Assembly (NCBI RefSeq): GCF_014199215.1
Contig: NZ_JACIJC010000001.1
Location: forward strand, 312,001 to 376,000
Length of the DNA stretch: 64,000 nucleotides
Direction: 5' to 3'
Source: Sphingobium boeckii
GTDB lineage: Bacteria; Pseudomonadota; Alphaproteobacteria; Sphingomonadales; Sphingomonadaceae
Made by a program: the position numbers and the translations under genes. Below, in pieces: positions 46,231 through 55,769 of this stretch. Under the pieces are notes generated by a model. The model searched no databases, was not told the DNA's origin, and saw only the letters and a list, made by a program, of their open reading frames with translations. The first letter of the stretch is position 1, and each line of letters opens with the position of its first letter.

Positions 46231-46317
46231 GCCGGGTTTGCCTCCGATATGGCCGCAGACGCGCTCCTTGCCGGGCGCAATCTCTGGAATCAAGTGGCTT
46301 GGGGGCCATGGAGCGAC

Positions 46318-47106
46318 ATGGCGGGAAACGGCGTGCATCTAATCGTATTCGCCAATGAAAAGGGCGGGAGCGGAAAATCGACGACCGCTGTGCATACGGC
46401 GATCGCGCTGGCGAAAGCCGGGCGCACCGTTGCGGCGCTCGATCTGGATACGCGCCAGCGCACGATGAGCCGCTATCTGGAGAATCGCGAAGCCACGGCG
46501 CGCAAGCGCGGCATCGAACTGACGCAGCCGCGTTACGTCACACTGGAGCGGCTCACGGAACCCGGTTTCGATCAGGAAGTGGCGCAACTCGCGCGCGGCG
46601 CGGAGTTCGTCGTGATCGACACGCCAGGGCGCGATGATCCGCTGGCGCGCCACGCCGCCTCGCGTGCGGACACGATCGTGACGCCGATCAACGACAGTTT
46701 CATCGATCTCGATCTGATCGGGCAGGTCGATTCGGAAACCTTCAAGGTGAAGAAGCCGAGCTTTTATTCGGAGATCATCTGGGATGCGCGCAAGGCACGG
46801 GCCAAGGCGGATGGCGGGACGGTGGATTGGGTGGTGCTGCGCAATCGGCTCCAGCATGTCGAGGCGCGCAATATGCGCCGCGTAGGCCTGGCGCTGGCCG
46901 AACTGTCCAAGCGCGTCGGTTTCCGCGTGATCCCGGGTCTCAGCGAGCGCGTCATCTATCGCGAGCTTTTTCCTAAGGGCATCACTTTGCTCGATCTGGA
47001 AGAATTGGGCGAACTCGGCATCAGCCATATCGCCGCGCGGCAGGAATTGCGCGAGATGGTCTCTGCGCTGGCGCTGCCCGAAGCGCAGCCGATGCTGGCG
47101 CTCTGA
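46318..47106 (+). CDS. mipZ: Division-plane positioning ATPase MipZ
   Basis: 262 residues, ParA/MinD superfamily. Deviant Walker A NEKGGSGKST (residues 13-22), DLDTRQRTMSRYLENR (switch I, MipZ wording), VIDTPGRDDPLARHA (switch II) and NRLQHVEARNMRR. In Caulobacter, MipZ binds ParB near the poles and keeps FtsZ rings at midcell. ATG 46318 has GGAGCG ahead. The DnaJ-domain gene starts 1 base after its stop. Confidence 0.95.
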   Translation: MAGNGVHLIVFANEKGGSGKSTTAVHTAIALAKAGRTVAALDLDTRQRTMSRYLENREATARKRGIELTQPRYVTLERLTEPGFDQEVAQLARGAEFVVIDTPGRDDPLARHAASRADTIVTPINDSFIDLDLIGQVDSETFKVKKPSFYSEIIWDARKARAKADGGTVDWVVLRNRLQHVEARNMRRVGLALAELSKRVGFRVIPGLSERVIYRELFPKGITLLDLEELGELGISHIAARQELREMVSALALPEAQPMLAL

Positions 47107-47107
47107 G

Positions 47108-47383
47108 ATGTCCAAACTGATCCTCATTATCGGCCTCGCGGTCATCGGCTGGCTCTGGTGGAAGGGCCGGCAGTCGCGCACGCCGATGACGGCGCAGGAA
47201 GCGCGGATGCTGCTCGGCATAGAGCCGGGTGCCGACGCCGAAGCGATTCGCGCGGCGCATCGCCGGATCATCGCGCGGGTTCATCCCGATGCGGGCGGTA
47301 GCGAAGAGCTGGCGCGAAAAATCAATGCCGCGCGTGACCTGTTGCTCAAATCAGGCGTTCAGGCATCATCACGTAACGATTAA
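47108..47383 (+). CDS. Membrane-anchored J-domain protein
   Basis: 91 residues. One N-terminal membrane helix (LILIIGLAVIGWLWW) is followed by a short J domain with the diagnostic HPD at residues 59-61 (ARVHPDAGGS) and the TAQEARMLLGIEPGADAEAI helix I. It would recruit DnaK to the membrane. It is nearly fused in spacing to mipZ and lies 18 bases ahead of the pgmG gene, so the three genes form an operon. Client unknown. Confidence 0.88.
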   Translation: MSKLILIIGLAVIGWLWWKGRQSRTPMTAQEARMLLGIEPGADAEAIRAAHRRIIARVHPDAGGSEELARKINAARDLLLKSGVQASSRND

Positions 47384-47401
47384 CCGACGGAGACTCCCCA
47401 G

Positions 47402-48784
47402 ATGAGCCATGTTTTCGATCCGACCAGCCTTCGCGAATATGATATCCGCGGCATTGTCGGGAAGACGCTCGGCCCCAAGGACGCCTATGCGATCGGCCGC
47501 GGCTTCGCGACGATGCTGCGTGAGGTTGGCGGCACGCGCGCAGCGGTCGGCTATGACGGCCGGGAATCTTCGCCCACGCTCGAAGAATCGCTGATCAAGG
47601 GGCTGAACGAGGGCGGCGTGGACGTGGTCCGTGTCGGGCTCGGCCCCACGCCGATGCTCTATTATGCCGAAGCCATTCTCGAGGTGGATGGCGGCATCAT
47701 GATCACGGGCAGCCATAATCCGGCCGATTATAACGGCTTCAAGATGGTGATCCAGCATGGCCCCTTTTATGGGGAGCAAATTCTGAAAATCGGTGAACTC
47801 GCGGCCGATGGGGCATGGTCCGAAGGCACGGGCACGGTTTCCAATTTCGATATCCTCGATGATTATGTCGGCCGCCTGCTCGCGGGCTATGCCGGCGGCG
47901 CGTACAAGGTGGGTTGGGATGCGGGCAATGGCGCTGCCGGCCCTGCGCTCGAAAAGCTCGTGAAGCTGCTGCCCGGCGAACATCATCTGCTTTTCACCGA
48001 TGTCGATGCTAATTTCCCGAATCATCATCCCGATCCCACCGAGGAAAAGAATCTCGCGCATCTGAAGGCGCTCGTGGCCGAAAAGGGCTTGGATTTCGGC
48101 ATTGCCTTCGATGGCGATGGCGATCGTATCGGCGCGATCGACGGCAAGGGCCGCGTGATCTGGGGCGATCAGCTTCTCGGCATCCTCGCCGAACCCGTGT
48201 TGAAGGCCGTTCCCGGCGGCACGATCATCGCCGACGTGAAGACCAGTCAGGCACTCTATGACCGCGTGGCCGAACTCGGCGGGAAACCGCTGATGTGGAA
48301 GACAGGTCACAGCCTGATCAAGGCGAAGATGAAGGAAGTCGATTCGCCCTTGGGCGGCGAAATGAGCGGCCATATCTTCTTCGCATGGGATTATTACGGC
48401 TTTGACGATGCGCTTTATGCTGCCGTCCGCCTGATGAGTGCCGTGCGCCAGTCGGGCAAGTCGCTCACCCAGATCAAGGACGACATGCCGGCGATGGTCA
48501 ACACGCCTGAAATGCGCTTCCAGGTGGATGAAAGCCGCAAATTCGCGGTGGTGGACGAAGTGCTGGATCGGCTGGAAGCCGACGGGGCGGACGTCAACCG
48601 CACAGACGGCGCGCGCGTCAACACAGCCGACGGCTGGTGGCTGTTGCGCGCTTCCAATACGCAGGATGTTTTGGTCGCTCGCGCCGAAGCCAAGGATGAG
48701 GCGGGGCTAGAGCGGCTGATGGGAATGATCGACGGTCAGCTCGCCGCTTCGGGGATCGAACGCGGCGAACAGGCGGGTCACTGA
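47402..48784 (+). CDS. pgmG: Phosphomannomutase/phosphoglucomutase (PgmG-like)
   Basis: 460 residues. Interconverts mannose or glucose 1- and 6-phosphates, feeding exopolysaccharide and LPS precursors. Alpha-D-phosphohexomutase motifs: [11 protein letters not shown], catalytic serine [14 protein letters not shown] (near residue 102), metal loop FDGDGDRIG (about 237) and sugar loop GGEMSGHIF. The dual-specificity enzyme of Sphingomonas gellan producers (PgmG) is the closest named relative I can recall. Followed by a strong terminator. Confidence 0.93.
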   Translation: MSHVFDPTSLREYDIRGIVGKTLGPKDAYAIGRGFATMLREVGGTRAAVGYDGRESSPTLEESLIKGLNEGGVDVVRVGLGPTPMLYYAEAILEVDGGIMITGSHNPADYNGFKMVIQHGPFYGEQILKIGELAADGAWSEGTGTVSNFDILDDYVGRLLAGYAGGAYKVGWDAGNGAAGPALEKLVKLLPGEHHLLFTDVDANFPNHHPDPTEEKNLAHLKALVAEKGLDFGIAFDGDGDRIGAIDGKGRVIWGDQLLGILAEPVLKAVPGGTIIADVKTSQALYDRVAELGGKPLMWKTGHSLIKAKMKEVDSPLGGEMSGHIFFAWDYYGFDDALYAAVRLMSAVRQSGKSLTQIKDDMPAMVNTPEMRFQVDESRKFAVVDEVLDRLEADGADVNRTDGARVNTADGWWLLRASNTQDVLVARAEAKDEAGLERLMGMIDGQLAASGIERGEQAGH

Positions 48785-48902
48785 TCACTGCAATTGCGGT
48801 TGCAATATTTGCATGTCTCGCGGTGTCTTTCGCACTTGCACAAATAAGTGCTGCGGTGCACAAAGAGGGTGCCTTTCAGGCATCCTCTCCTAAAACTTTC
48901 AA

Positions 48903-48932
48903 GGCCGGTCCTCAGGGACCGGCCCTTTTTTT
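48903..48932 (+). terminator. Rho-independent terminator of the mipZ-pgmG operon
   Basis: A perfect 9-base stem GGCCGGTCC / GGACCGGCC with loop TCAG is followed by C and seven Ts (48926-48932). It lies about 120 bases after the pgmG stop and ahead of the convergent exonuclease gene. Confidence 0.92.
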
Positions 48933-48975
48933 GTCTGAAGCAGATCGCGACTCACCGGTGCGGGATGGTCAATCC

Positions 48976-49977
48976 TCAATCGTCCTCGTCGTCATAGCCT
49001 ACCAGATCGAGCGCACGGGCCTTGATCTGCCGGGTCATGCACCAATGGACGAGCGCATCCTCCCGGCCATGGGTCACCCAAACTTCCCTGGGGGCGATTT
49101 CGATCAGCGTATCGGTCAATTCCTCCCAATCGGCGTGATCCGAGAGGATCAACGGCAGTTCCACATTGCGCTGAACCGCGCGCTGGCGCACCCGCATCCA
49201 GCCTGAAGCCATCGCCGTGATCGGATCGGGCAGGCGGCGCGACCAGCGATCGTTGAGCGCGGAGGGTGGCGCGACGATGATATGCCCGCGCATTTCGTCC
49301 TTGCTGGCATCCGTCGCCGCGCGCAATTCGCCCAGATCGACGCCGTGGGCCACATAGAGATCGCACAGTTTCTGGAGCGCGCCGTGAATGTAGATCGGCG
49401 CGGCATGGCCCAGCGCGCGTAGCTCGGCGATCACCCGCTGCGCCTTGCCCAGCGCATAGGCACCCACCAGCACGCAACGCTCCGGATTGGCGTAAAGCGC
49501 GGCCAGCAATTTGTCCATTTCGTCATGGGTTTCGGGATGGCGGAAAACCGGCAGGCCGAAGGTCGCCTCGGTGATGAAGACATCGCATGGCACGGGCACG
49601 AACCGCGCGCAGGTGGGATCGGGGCGGCGCTTGTAATCGCCCGACACCACCACACGCTCGCCCTTATGCTCGAGCAGGATCTGCGCAGACCCCAGCACAT
49701 GACCGGCGGGTATGAAGCTCACCGTCACGTCGCCCATCGTCAGCGTTGCGCCATAAGCCACGCCATGTCCGCCCGGCTGCGGGCCATAGCGCGCCTCCAT
49801 GATCGCCAGCGTTTCGGGTGTCGCCCAGACTTGGTCATGCCCGCCGCGCGCGTGATCGGCATGGCCATGAGTCACCAGCGCACGCGGCACCGGGCGGGAA
49901 GGATCGACCCAGGCATCGGCGGCCGGAATATAGATGCCGTGCGGATGCGGCTCGATCCAGGCGCCCAGTGCGGCCAT
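48976..49977 (-). CDS. Ligase-associated DNA damage response exonuclease (MBL fold)
   Basis: 333 residues of the metallo-beta-lactamase/beta-CASP-like family tied to the bacterial ligase-helicase repair set. Metal motifs: VTHGHADHARGG (near residue 44), AGHVLGSAQI, VVSGDYKRRPDPTC, and later LSDHADWEELT and WVTHGREDALVHW. WIEPHPHGIYIPAADAWVDPS at the N-terminus is characteristic. ATG 49977 is chosen; a TTG at 49998 would overlap the upstream membrane gene. The ligase gene that usually accompanies it is absent next to it. Confidence 0.9.
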   Translation of the reverse strand: MAALGAWIEPHPHGIYIPAADAWVDPSRPVPRALVTHGHADHARGGHDQVWATPETLAIMEARYGPQPGGHGVAYGATLTMGDVTVSFIPAGHVLGSAQILLEHKGERVVVSGDYKRRPDPTCARFVPVPCDVFITEATFGLPVFRHPETHDEMDKLLAALYANPERCVLVGAYALGKAQRVIAELRALGHAAPIYIHGALQKLCDLYVAHGVDLGELRAATDASKDEMRGHIIVAPPSALNDRWSRRLPDPITAMASGWMRVRQRAVQRNVELPLILSDHADWEELTDTLIEIAPREVWVTHGREDALVHWCMTRQIKARALDLVGYDDEDD

Positions 49978-49981
49978 GGGA

Positions 49982-50413
49982 TCAGGGCGTGGGTTCAACC
50001 GTCGTTGATCGACCCGCTGCCAGCCATCCGCCGATGACGGCGGAGACCATCACCGCGACATAGCCGGTGATCAACGGCTGGGCATCGGTCTGCTCCGCCC
50101 CGCGGAACAGCACAGCCGGCACGAGATCGATCAGGATATAGATGCCAGCGACCAGCGCGCCTCTTTTTGCACCGTCGATCTTCGTCGACGCGCTTCGGCC
50201 GATCAGCCAGCCCGCGCCGAGAAAGATCGGCACGCTGACGATCAAACCAAGTTTTGCGCCATTGTCTGTCGCATAAGCCCCATAAAAGGCGAGTTGATGC
50301 CCCGGATCGATCGCAGCGGCGTAAATGGCCAGCCATATGACCAAGGCGATGATGGTCAGGATGGTCGCGGCGATGGCGATCAGGATGGCATTTCTGATGA
50401 TGCGTGCGTTCAT
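49982..50413 (-). CDS. Four-helix membrane protein of unknown function
   Basis: 143 residues with four hydrophobic segments: AILIAIAATILTIIALVIWL, LGLIVSVPIFLGAGWLIG, GALVAGIYILIDLVPAVLF and ITGYVAVMVSAVIGGWLAA. No domain recognised. It ends 4 bases before the exonuclease start, so the two are likely co-transcribed, and it occupies the place where the ATP-dependent ligase gene might be expected. A role in repair would be only a guess. Confidence 0.75.
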   Translation of the reverse strand: MNARIIRNAILIAIAATILTIIALVIWLAIYAAAIDPGHQLAFYGAYATDNGAKLGLIVSVPIFLGAGWLIGRSASTKIDGAKRGALVAGIYILIDLVPAVLFRGAEQTDAQPLITGYVAVMVSAVIGGWLAAGRSTTVEPTP

Positions 50414-50509
50414 GCGGCACCTTCTACCGGCAGCGATACGGGCCGGGCAAGCGGGATCATTGGGATAATTGCGAGGCAGACTATATAGATACGATGGTCT
50501 TCACATTTC

Positions 50510-50589
50510 CGTCATTCCTGCGAACGCTGGAGTCTCTTTCCGCAGACCCGGTCAAAAGAAGCCGGATTGCCGCGCTCGCGGGCATGACG
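50510..50589. repeat. Dispersed palindromic repeat of a second family
   Basis: Left arm CGTCATTCCTGCGAACGC at 50510 and right arm GCTCGCGGGCATGACG ending at 50589 are imperfect inverted copies (about 25 bases) around a short centre. It differs in sequence from the repeat at 23885 but shares the CGTCA/TGACG ends. It lies 11 bases ahead of the helicase ATG, so its hairpin would sit in the leader of that mRNA. Confidence 0.7.
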
Positions 50590-50600
50590 GCGGGTGTGAA

Positions 50601-53015
50601 ATGACGGAGCAAAGCCTTCCGACCCCGCTGACAGACTGGTTCGCCGCCAAGGGCTGGGCGCCGCGGCGTCATCAGATGGAGATGCTGGCGGCCGGTCGCG
50701 CTGGACAACACGCCTTGCTGGTCGCGCCGACCGGGGCGGGCAAGACACTCGCTGGTTTCCTCCCGACGCTGGCCGAATTGATCGAGAGGCCGACACCCGG
50801 TCTCCACACGCTCTATGTGTCTCCGTTGAAAGCGTTGGCTGTGGATGTGCAGCGCAATCTGCTGACGCCGATTGCCGAGATGGGCGTCGATATCCGTGTC
50901 GAGACCCGCACCGGCGATACGCCATCCGATCGCAAGGCGCGGCAGCGGATCAAGCCGCCCCAGATTTTGCTGACCACGCCCGAATCGCTCAGCCTGTTGC
51001 TCTCTTATCCGGACAGTTTCCTGATGTTCTCAGGCCTGAAGACGATCGTCGTGGATGAGGTCCATGCCTTCGCCACGGGCAAGCGTGGTGATCTGCTGTC
51101 GCTGTGCATGGCGCGGTTGCAGAAGATCGCGCCCGGGATGCGCCGGGTGGCGTTATCAGCCACCGTTGCCGATCCGGACGATTATCGCGCCTGGTTGGCA
51201 CCCGATGGCGATATCGATGCCGTGACGCTGGTGCAGGGTGAACCGGGTGCCGAACCCAATGTCGCGATCCTGTTGCCCGAAGGCCGCGTGCCCTGGTCAG
51301 GTCATTCAGGGCGCTATGCCGCCGAGCAGGTGATGGCGGAGATCGAAACGCATCGCACCACGCTCGTCTTCTGCAACACGCGCAGCCTGGCCGAACTCAT
51401 CTTTCAGGATCTGTGGAAGGCCAATATGATGAGCCTGCCCATCGGCATTCATCATGGCTCGCTCAGCCGCGAGGCCCGGCGCAAGGTCGAATCGGCGATG
51501 GCGGATGGAAAGCTGCGCGCCCTGGTCGCCACTGCCAGCCTCGATCTGGGGGTGGATTGGGGAGATGTGGATTGCGTGATCCAGATGGGCGCGCCCAAGG
51601 GATCGTCGCGTCTGCTCCAGCGAATCGGCCGCGCCAATCACCGGCTCGACGAATCGTCCGAAGCTATCGTCGTGCCGGGCAATCGCTTCGAATATCTCGA
51701 AGCCCGCGCCGCGCTGGATGCAGTGGAGGCGGGTGAACTCGATACCGATGTTTTCCGGATGGGCGCGCTCGATGTGCTGGCCCAGCATGTCATGGGCTGC
51801 GCCTGCGCCGCCCCGTTCGAACAGTCTGTAATGCTGGACGAAGTGCGCTCGGCCTTGTCCTATTCCGCGCTTGATGCCGAGACATTCGATCGCGTGCTCG
51901 GCTTCATCCGCGACGGCGGCTATTCGCTGCGGGCCTATGATCGGTTCAAGCGACTGACGCAGGATGCTGATGGCACGTGGCGCGTAAGCCACCCCCGCTT
52001 CGTGACCCAGCACCGGCTGAACGCCGGGATCATCGTGGAAGCGACGATGCTCAACGTGCGCTTCAAAAATGGACGTAAGCTCGGCAAGGTGGAGGAGGGC
52101 TTCGCCTCCTCCCTGAGCCACGGCGACACCTTTTTCTTCGCTGGGCTCAGCCTTGAGGTGGAAAAGATCGATACCGAGGATCTGATCGTCCGTGCCACCA
52201 GCCGCCCGGCGCGGGTTCCCACCTATGGCGGCGCACGAATGCCGCTGTCCACCAATCTGGCGGACCGGGTGCGCGGCTTCCTCGCCCATCCCGCAGAATG
52301 GCAGCGCTTTCCCGATGACGTGCGCGAATGGCTCGAGGTGCAGACTTATCGCTCGATCCTCCCTGCACCCGGCCAGCTTCTGGTGGAGACCTTTCCGCGG
52401 GAAGGGCGGCATTATATGGTGGCCTACAGCTTCGAGGGCTGGAACGCGCACCAGTCGCTCGGCATGTTGCTGACCCGGCGGATGGAGACGCTGGGCCTGA
52501 AACCGCTTGGCTTCGTGGCGAACGATTATGCCATCGCCACCTATTCGCTCGATCCCGTCACTGATCCCGCACCGCTTTTCTCACCCGATATATTGGAGCA
52601 TGAATTCGTAGACTGGGTCCAGCAATCGCATCTGCTCAAGCGCGCGTTTCGCGAGGTGGCGGTGATCGGCGGTCTCGTCGAGCGCCAGCATCCCGGCAAG
52701 AAGAAGACGGGCAAGCAGGTCACCTTCTCCACCGACCTGATCTATGACGTGTTGCGCAAATATGAGCCGGGTCATCTGCTCCTCGAAGCCGCCTGGGCCG
52801 ACGCCCGCGCACGGATGACCGATGTCGGGCGTCTGGCTTCGCTGATCGAGCGCGCGGTGGATACGATGGTGCATGTGCCGCTGGAGCGCGTATCTCCGCT
52901 TGCCGTGCCCGTGCTGACTCTGATCGGCCGCGAACGCGTGGCGACGGGGACGGCGGACGATGCCTTGCTGGCCGAGGCGGAGACGTTGGCGGCGGAGGCG
53001 ATGCGCATGGATTGA
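50601..53015 (+). CDS. Ligase-associated DNA damage response DEXH helicase (Lhr-like)
   Basis: 804 residues, superfamily 2 helicase of the Lhr group linked to a bacterial exonuclease/ligase/phosphoesterase repair set. Motifs: Walker A APTGAGKT (about residue 40), VSPLKALAVD, TTPESL, DEVH box VVDEVHAF, LSATVADP, FCNTRSLAE, DLGVDWGDVDCVIQ and LLQRIGRANHR. The C-terminal Lhr domains hold YMVAYSFEGWNAHQSLGMLL. ATG 50601 follows a palindromic repeat. Divergent from the exonuclease and membrane protein genes. Confidence 0.92.
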   Translation: MTEQSLPTPLTDWFAAKGWAPRRHQMEMLAAGRAGQHALLVAPTGAGKTLAGFLPTLAELIERPTPGLHTLYVSPLKALAVDVQRNLLTPIAEMGVDIRVETRTGDTPSDRKARQRIKPPQILLTTPESLSLLLSYPDSFLMFSGLKTIVVDEVHAFATGKRGDLLSLCMARLQKIAPGMRRVALSATVADPDDYRAWLAPDGDIDAVTLVQGEPGAEPNVAILLPEGRVPWSGHSGRYAAEQVMAEIETHRTTLVFCNTRSLAELIFQDLWKANMMSLPIGIHHGSLSREARRKVESAMADGKLRALVATASLDLGVDWGDVDCVIQMGAPKGSSRLLQRIGRANHRLDESSEAIVVPGNRFEYLEARAALDAVEAGELDTDVFRMGALDVLAQHVMGCACAAPFEQSVMLDEVRSALSYSALDAETFDRVLGFIRDGGYSLRAYDRFKRLTQDADGTWRVSHPRFVTQHRLNAGIIVEATMLNVRFKNGRKLGKVEEGFASSLSHGDTFFFAGLSLEVEKIDTEDLIVRATSRPARVPTYGGARMPLSTNLADRVRGFLAHPAEWQRFPDDVREWLEVQTYRSILPAPGQLLVETFPREGRHYMVAYSFEGWNAHQSLGMLLTRRMETLGLKPLGFVANDYAIATYSLDPVTDPAPLFSPDILEHEFVDWVQQSHLLKRAFREVAVIGGLVERQHPGKKKTGKQVTFSTDLIYDVLRKYEPGHLLLEAAWADARARMTDVGRLASLIERAVDTMVHVPLERVSPLAVPVLTLIGRERVATGTADDALLAEAETLAAEAMRMD

Positions 53016-53081
53016 GAGGGCGTTGCGCGCCGCCTGATTCTGTCGTTTAACCTGTAACCCTAAAAAATCGGGGAGCATCTT

Positions 53082-54491
53082 ATGCGCGGATTGGGCTTTT
53101 TTACGGTGTCGGCGGCGTTGGCGGTGGTGCAGCCGCTTGCCGCACAGACGCTTCGCCCCGATCAGGCTGCGTTCCGCGAACTCTACAGGGAGTTGGTTGA
53201 AACCAACACCACGCTCTCATCAGGAAGCTGCACGCTGGCAGCGGAGAAAATGGCCACCCGGCTCAAGGCGGCGGGCTATGCGGATGCCGACCTGACCCTG
53301 TTTTCTATCCCGGAGAATCCGAAAGAAGGCGGTCTGGTTGCCATGCTGAGGGGCAGTGACCCCAAAGCCAAGCCGATGCTGCTGCTGGCCCATCTCGATG
53401 TGGTGGAGGCGAAGCGCGAGGATTGGACCCGCGATCCCTTCACCCTGATCGAGGAAAATGGCTATTTCTACGCCCGCGGTTCGGCGGACGACAAGGCCAT
53501 GGCCGCGATGTGGACTGACAGCCTGATCCGCTTCAAGCAGGCGGGCTATAAACCCAAACGCACGATCAAGATGGCGCTCACCTGCGGCGAAGAGACGACT
53601 TATGCTTTCAATGGCGCGCAATGGCTGGCGCAGAACAGGCCGGAACTGATCGCCGCCGAATTCGCGCTCAATGAAGGCGGCGGCGGGGATACGGATGGCA
53701 AGGGCAAGCTCGTCAGCCAATCGATGCAGGTCGGCGAGAAAGCGGTGCAGAATTACCGGATCGAGGCGACCAATCCGGGCGGGCACAGCTCGATCCCGGT
53801 GCGCGATAATGCGATCTATGACCTTGCCGATGCGATCGCCAAAATTCGCGACTATGAATTTCCCGCGCAATTGACCGACACCACCCGCGCTTTCTTCCGC
53901 GCCACGGGCAAGGCCAAGGGCGGCGAGGAAGGCGCGGCGCTGATCGCGGTTGCCGCGAATGTGGAGGACAAGGCGGCCGAAGCGATCGTCTCCAAGGATC
54001 GCACCTATCATTCGATGCTGCGCACCACCTGCGTTGCCACGTTGCTGGATGGCGGCCATGCCAATAATGCGCTGCCCCAGCGCGCGGGTGCGAACATCAA
54101 TTGCCGGATATTTCCGGGCCATCCGGTGGAGGAAATCCAGGAGGAACTGGCCAAGGTGATCGGCAATCCCAAGATCACCATCACTCTGGTGCCGCCGATC
54201 CGCCCCGCCGCGCTGCCCACGCCGCTCGATCCCAAGATCATGGGGCCGGCGACCAAGCTCGCGGCGCAATATTTTCCCGGCGTTCCCGTGACCCCGGTGA
54301 TGTCCACCGGGGGGACAGACGGCATCTTCCTCGCCGCGATCGGCATCCCCGTCTATGGCGTGCCCGGCCCATGGGGTGATCCGGATGGCAATGGCGCTCA
54401 TGGCCTGAACGAGCGGATCGAGGTTAAATCCGTCTATGTCGGGCGCGATTACCTGTTCGATCTGGTCAAGCTCTATGCAGACAGGAAATAG
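53082..54491 (+). CDS. Secreted M20 family metallopeptidase
   Basis: 469 residues. Signal peptide (LGFFTVSAALAVVQPLAAQ). Di-zinc site: LLLAHLDVVEAKREDW (His, Asp), YARGSADDKAMAAM, CGEETTYAF (catalytic Glu pair), NEGGGGD, and TGGTDGIFLAAIGIPVYG plus HGLNERIEV near the end. A dimerisation domain lies between about residues 215 and 330. Likely an exopeptidase of the carboxypeptidase/dipeptidase group. The dipeptidase gene follows at 4 bases, so substrates are probably short peptides. Confidence 0.93.
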   Translation: MRGLGFFTVSAALAVVQPLAAQTLRPDQAAFRELYRELVETNTTLSSGSCTLAAEKMATRLKAAGYADADLTLFSIPENPKEGGLVAMLRGSDPKAKPMLLLAHLDVVEAKREDWTRDPFTLIEENGYFYARGSADDKAMAAMWTDSLIRFKQAGYKPKRTIKMALTCGEETTYAFNGAQWLAQNRPELIAAEFALNEGGGGDTDGKGKLVSQSMQVGEKAVQNYRIEATNPGGHSSIPVRDNAIYDLADAIAKIRDYEFPAQLTDTTRAFFRATGKAKGGEEGAALIAVAANVEDKAAEAIVSKDRTYHSMLRTTCVATLLDGGHANNALPQRAGANINCRIFPGHPVEEIQEELAKVIGNPKITITLVPPIRPAALPTPLDPKIMGPATKLAAQYFPGVPVTPVMSTGGTDGIFLAAIGIPVYGVPGPWGDPDGNGAHGLNERIEVKSVYVGRDYLFDLVKLYADRK

Positions 54492-54495
54492 AACC

Positions 54496-55686
54496 GTGCG
54501 CAGTCTCCCGGTGTTTCTCATCCTTGCCGCCTGCGCGACGCCCGAAGCCGCGCCGCCGCCTGTCGCGATCAGTCCCGCAGCGGTGCATGAGCGTCTACTG
54601 GTGCTGGATACGCATCTCGATACGCCGGAGATTTTCGGGCGGCCCGGATGGAATATCGCCGTGCGGCACAGTTATGAGGGCGATCTGAGCCAGGTCGATT
54701 TTCCGCGCATGAAAGAGGGCGGACTCGATGGCGGTTTCTGGGTGATCTACACCGCCCAAGGGGCGCTCACGCCCGCCGGTTTCGCCAAAGCCAGGGTCGA
54801 TGCGCTTGAGCGGTCGGATGAGATCAATGCGATGTTGGCGGCGCATGAGGAGGCGATCACACTGGCGACCACCGCCGCCGACGCCACGAGAATCGCCGCC
54901 ACGGGCAAGCGCATCGCCTATCTTAGCATCGAGAATAGCTATCCCTTGGGCGAAGACCTGTCGCTGCTCTCCGAATTCTACCGCCGTGGCGTCCGGCTGG
55001 CTGGGCCGGTGCACAGCAAGGATAATCAGTTCGGCGATTCGACCACGGGCACGAAGACCTGGGGCGGCCTCAGTCCGCTGGGCAAGCAATGGGTGGCCGA
55101 AATGAACCGGCTGGGCATGGTGATCGACGGCAGCCATTCATCGGACGCGACATTCGATCAGATGCTGGCGCTTTCGAAGACGCCGCTCATCCTGTCGCAT
55201 AGCGGCCCCAAGGCACTGTTCGATCACCCCCGCAATCTGGACGACGGCCGGATCAAGGCGCTGGCCGCCAAGGGCGGCGTGATTCAGATCAACAGCATCT
55301 TCCTGGCCCCGTTGAAAAACACGCCGGAACGAGACGCCTTGGACAAGCGCAAGCAGCGCCTGCATGAAATGACGCCCGCCCAACAAGCGGCGCTGGCAGC
55401 AGACTATGCCGCGCTCGATGCCGTGGCCCCTTGGCAGGATGCCGATTTCGAGATGTTCATGGCGAGCATGTTGCATTGCCTGAGGCTGGTCGGCCCCGAT
55501 CATGTGGGCATGGGCGCGGATTGGGATGGCGGCGGCGGCGTGAAGGGGATGAACGACGTGGCGGCGCTTCCCAAGGTGACCGAGCGGCTTTTGAAGGAAG
55601 GCTATTCCGAAGCCGACATCGCCAAGATCTGGAGCGGCAATGTGTTGCGGGTTCTGGCCGCGGCGGAGGCGGCCAAAGGGCGTTAG
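54496..55686 (+). CDS. M19 membrane dipeptidase, lipoprotein
   Basis: 396 residues from GTG 54496, which has AGGA 9 bases ahead. N-terminus RSLPVFLILAAC has a lipobox, so an outer- or inner-membrane lipoprotein is predicted. M19 zinc motifs: DTHLDTPE, LSIENSYPLG, GPVHSKDNQFGDS, VIDGSHSSDATF, LSHSGPKALFDHPRN and GADWDGGGGVKGM. Renal-dipeptidase-like; cleaves dipeptides. Starts 4 bases after the M20 gene, and an aspartyl protease gene follows. Confidence 0.92.
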   Translation: MRSLPVFLILAACATPEAAPPPVAISPAAVHERLLVLDTHLDTPEIFGRPGWNIAVRHSYEGDLSQVDFPRMKEGGLDGGFWVIYTAQGALTPAGFAKARVDALERSDEINAMLAAHEEAITLATTAADATRIAATGKRIAYLSIENSYPLGEDLSLLSEFYRRGVRLAGPVHSKDNQFGDSTTGTKTWGGLSPLGKQWVAEMNRLGMVIDGSHSSDATFDQMLALSKTPLILSHSGPKALFDHPRNLDDGRIKALAAKGGVIQINSIFLAPLKNTPERDALDKRKQRLHEMTPAQQAALAADYAALDAVAPWQDADFEMFMASMLHCLRLVGPDHVGMGADWDGGGGVKGMNDVAALPKVTERLLKEGYSEADIAKIWSGNVLRVLAAAEAAKGR

Positions 55687-55769
55687 ACGCAAACCGCTTG
55701 CTCCCGCCCCGGCACAGGCATAGCCTCTCCCTGATAAGCCGCGCTTCGCTTGGAGAGGAGAAGCCGCAG

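Noticed and set aside
48784-48900. A hydrophobic reading frame after pgmG resembling a signal peptide
   Set aside because: No usable start codon with a ribosome site, and it runs into the terminator stem.
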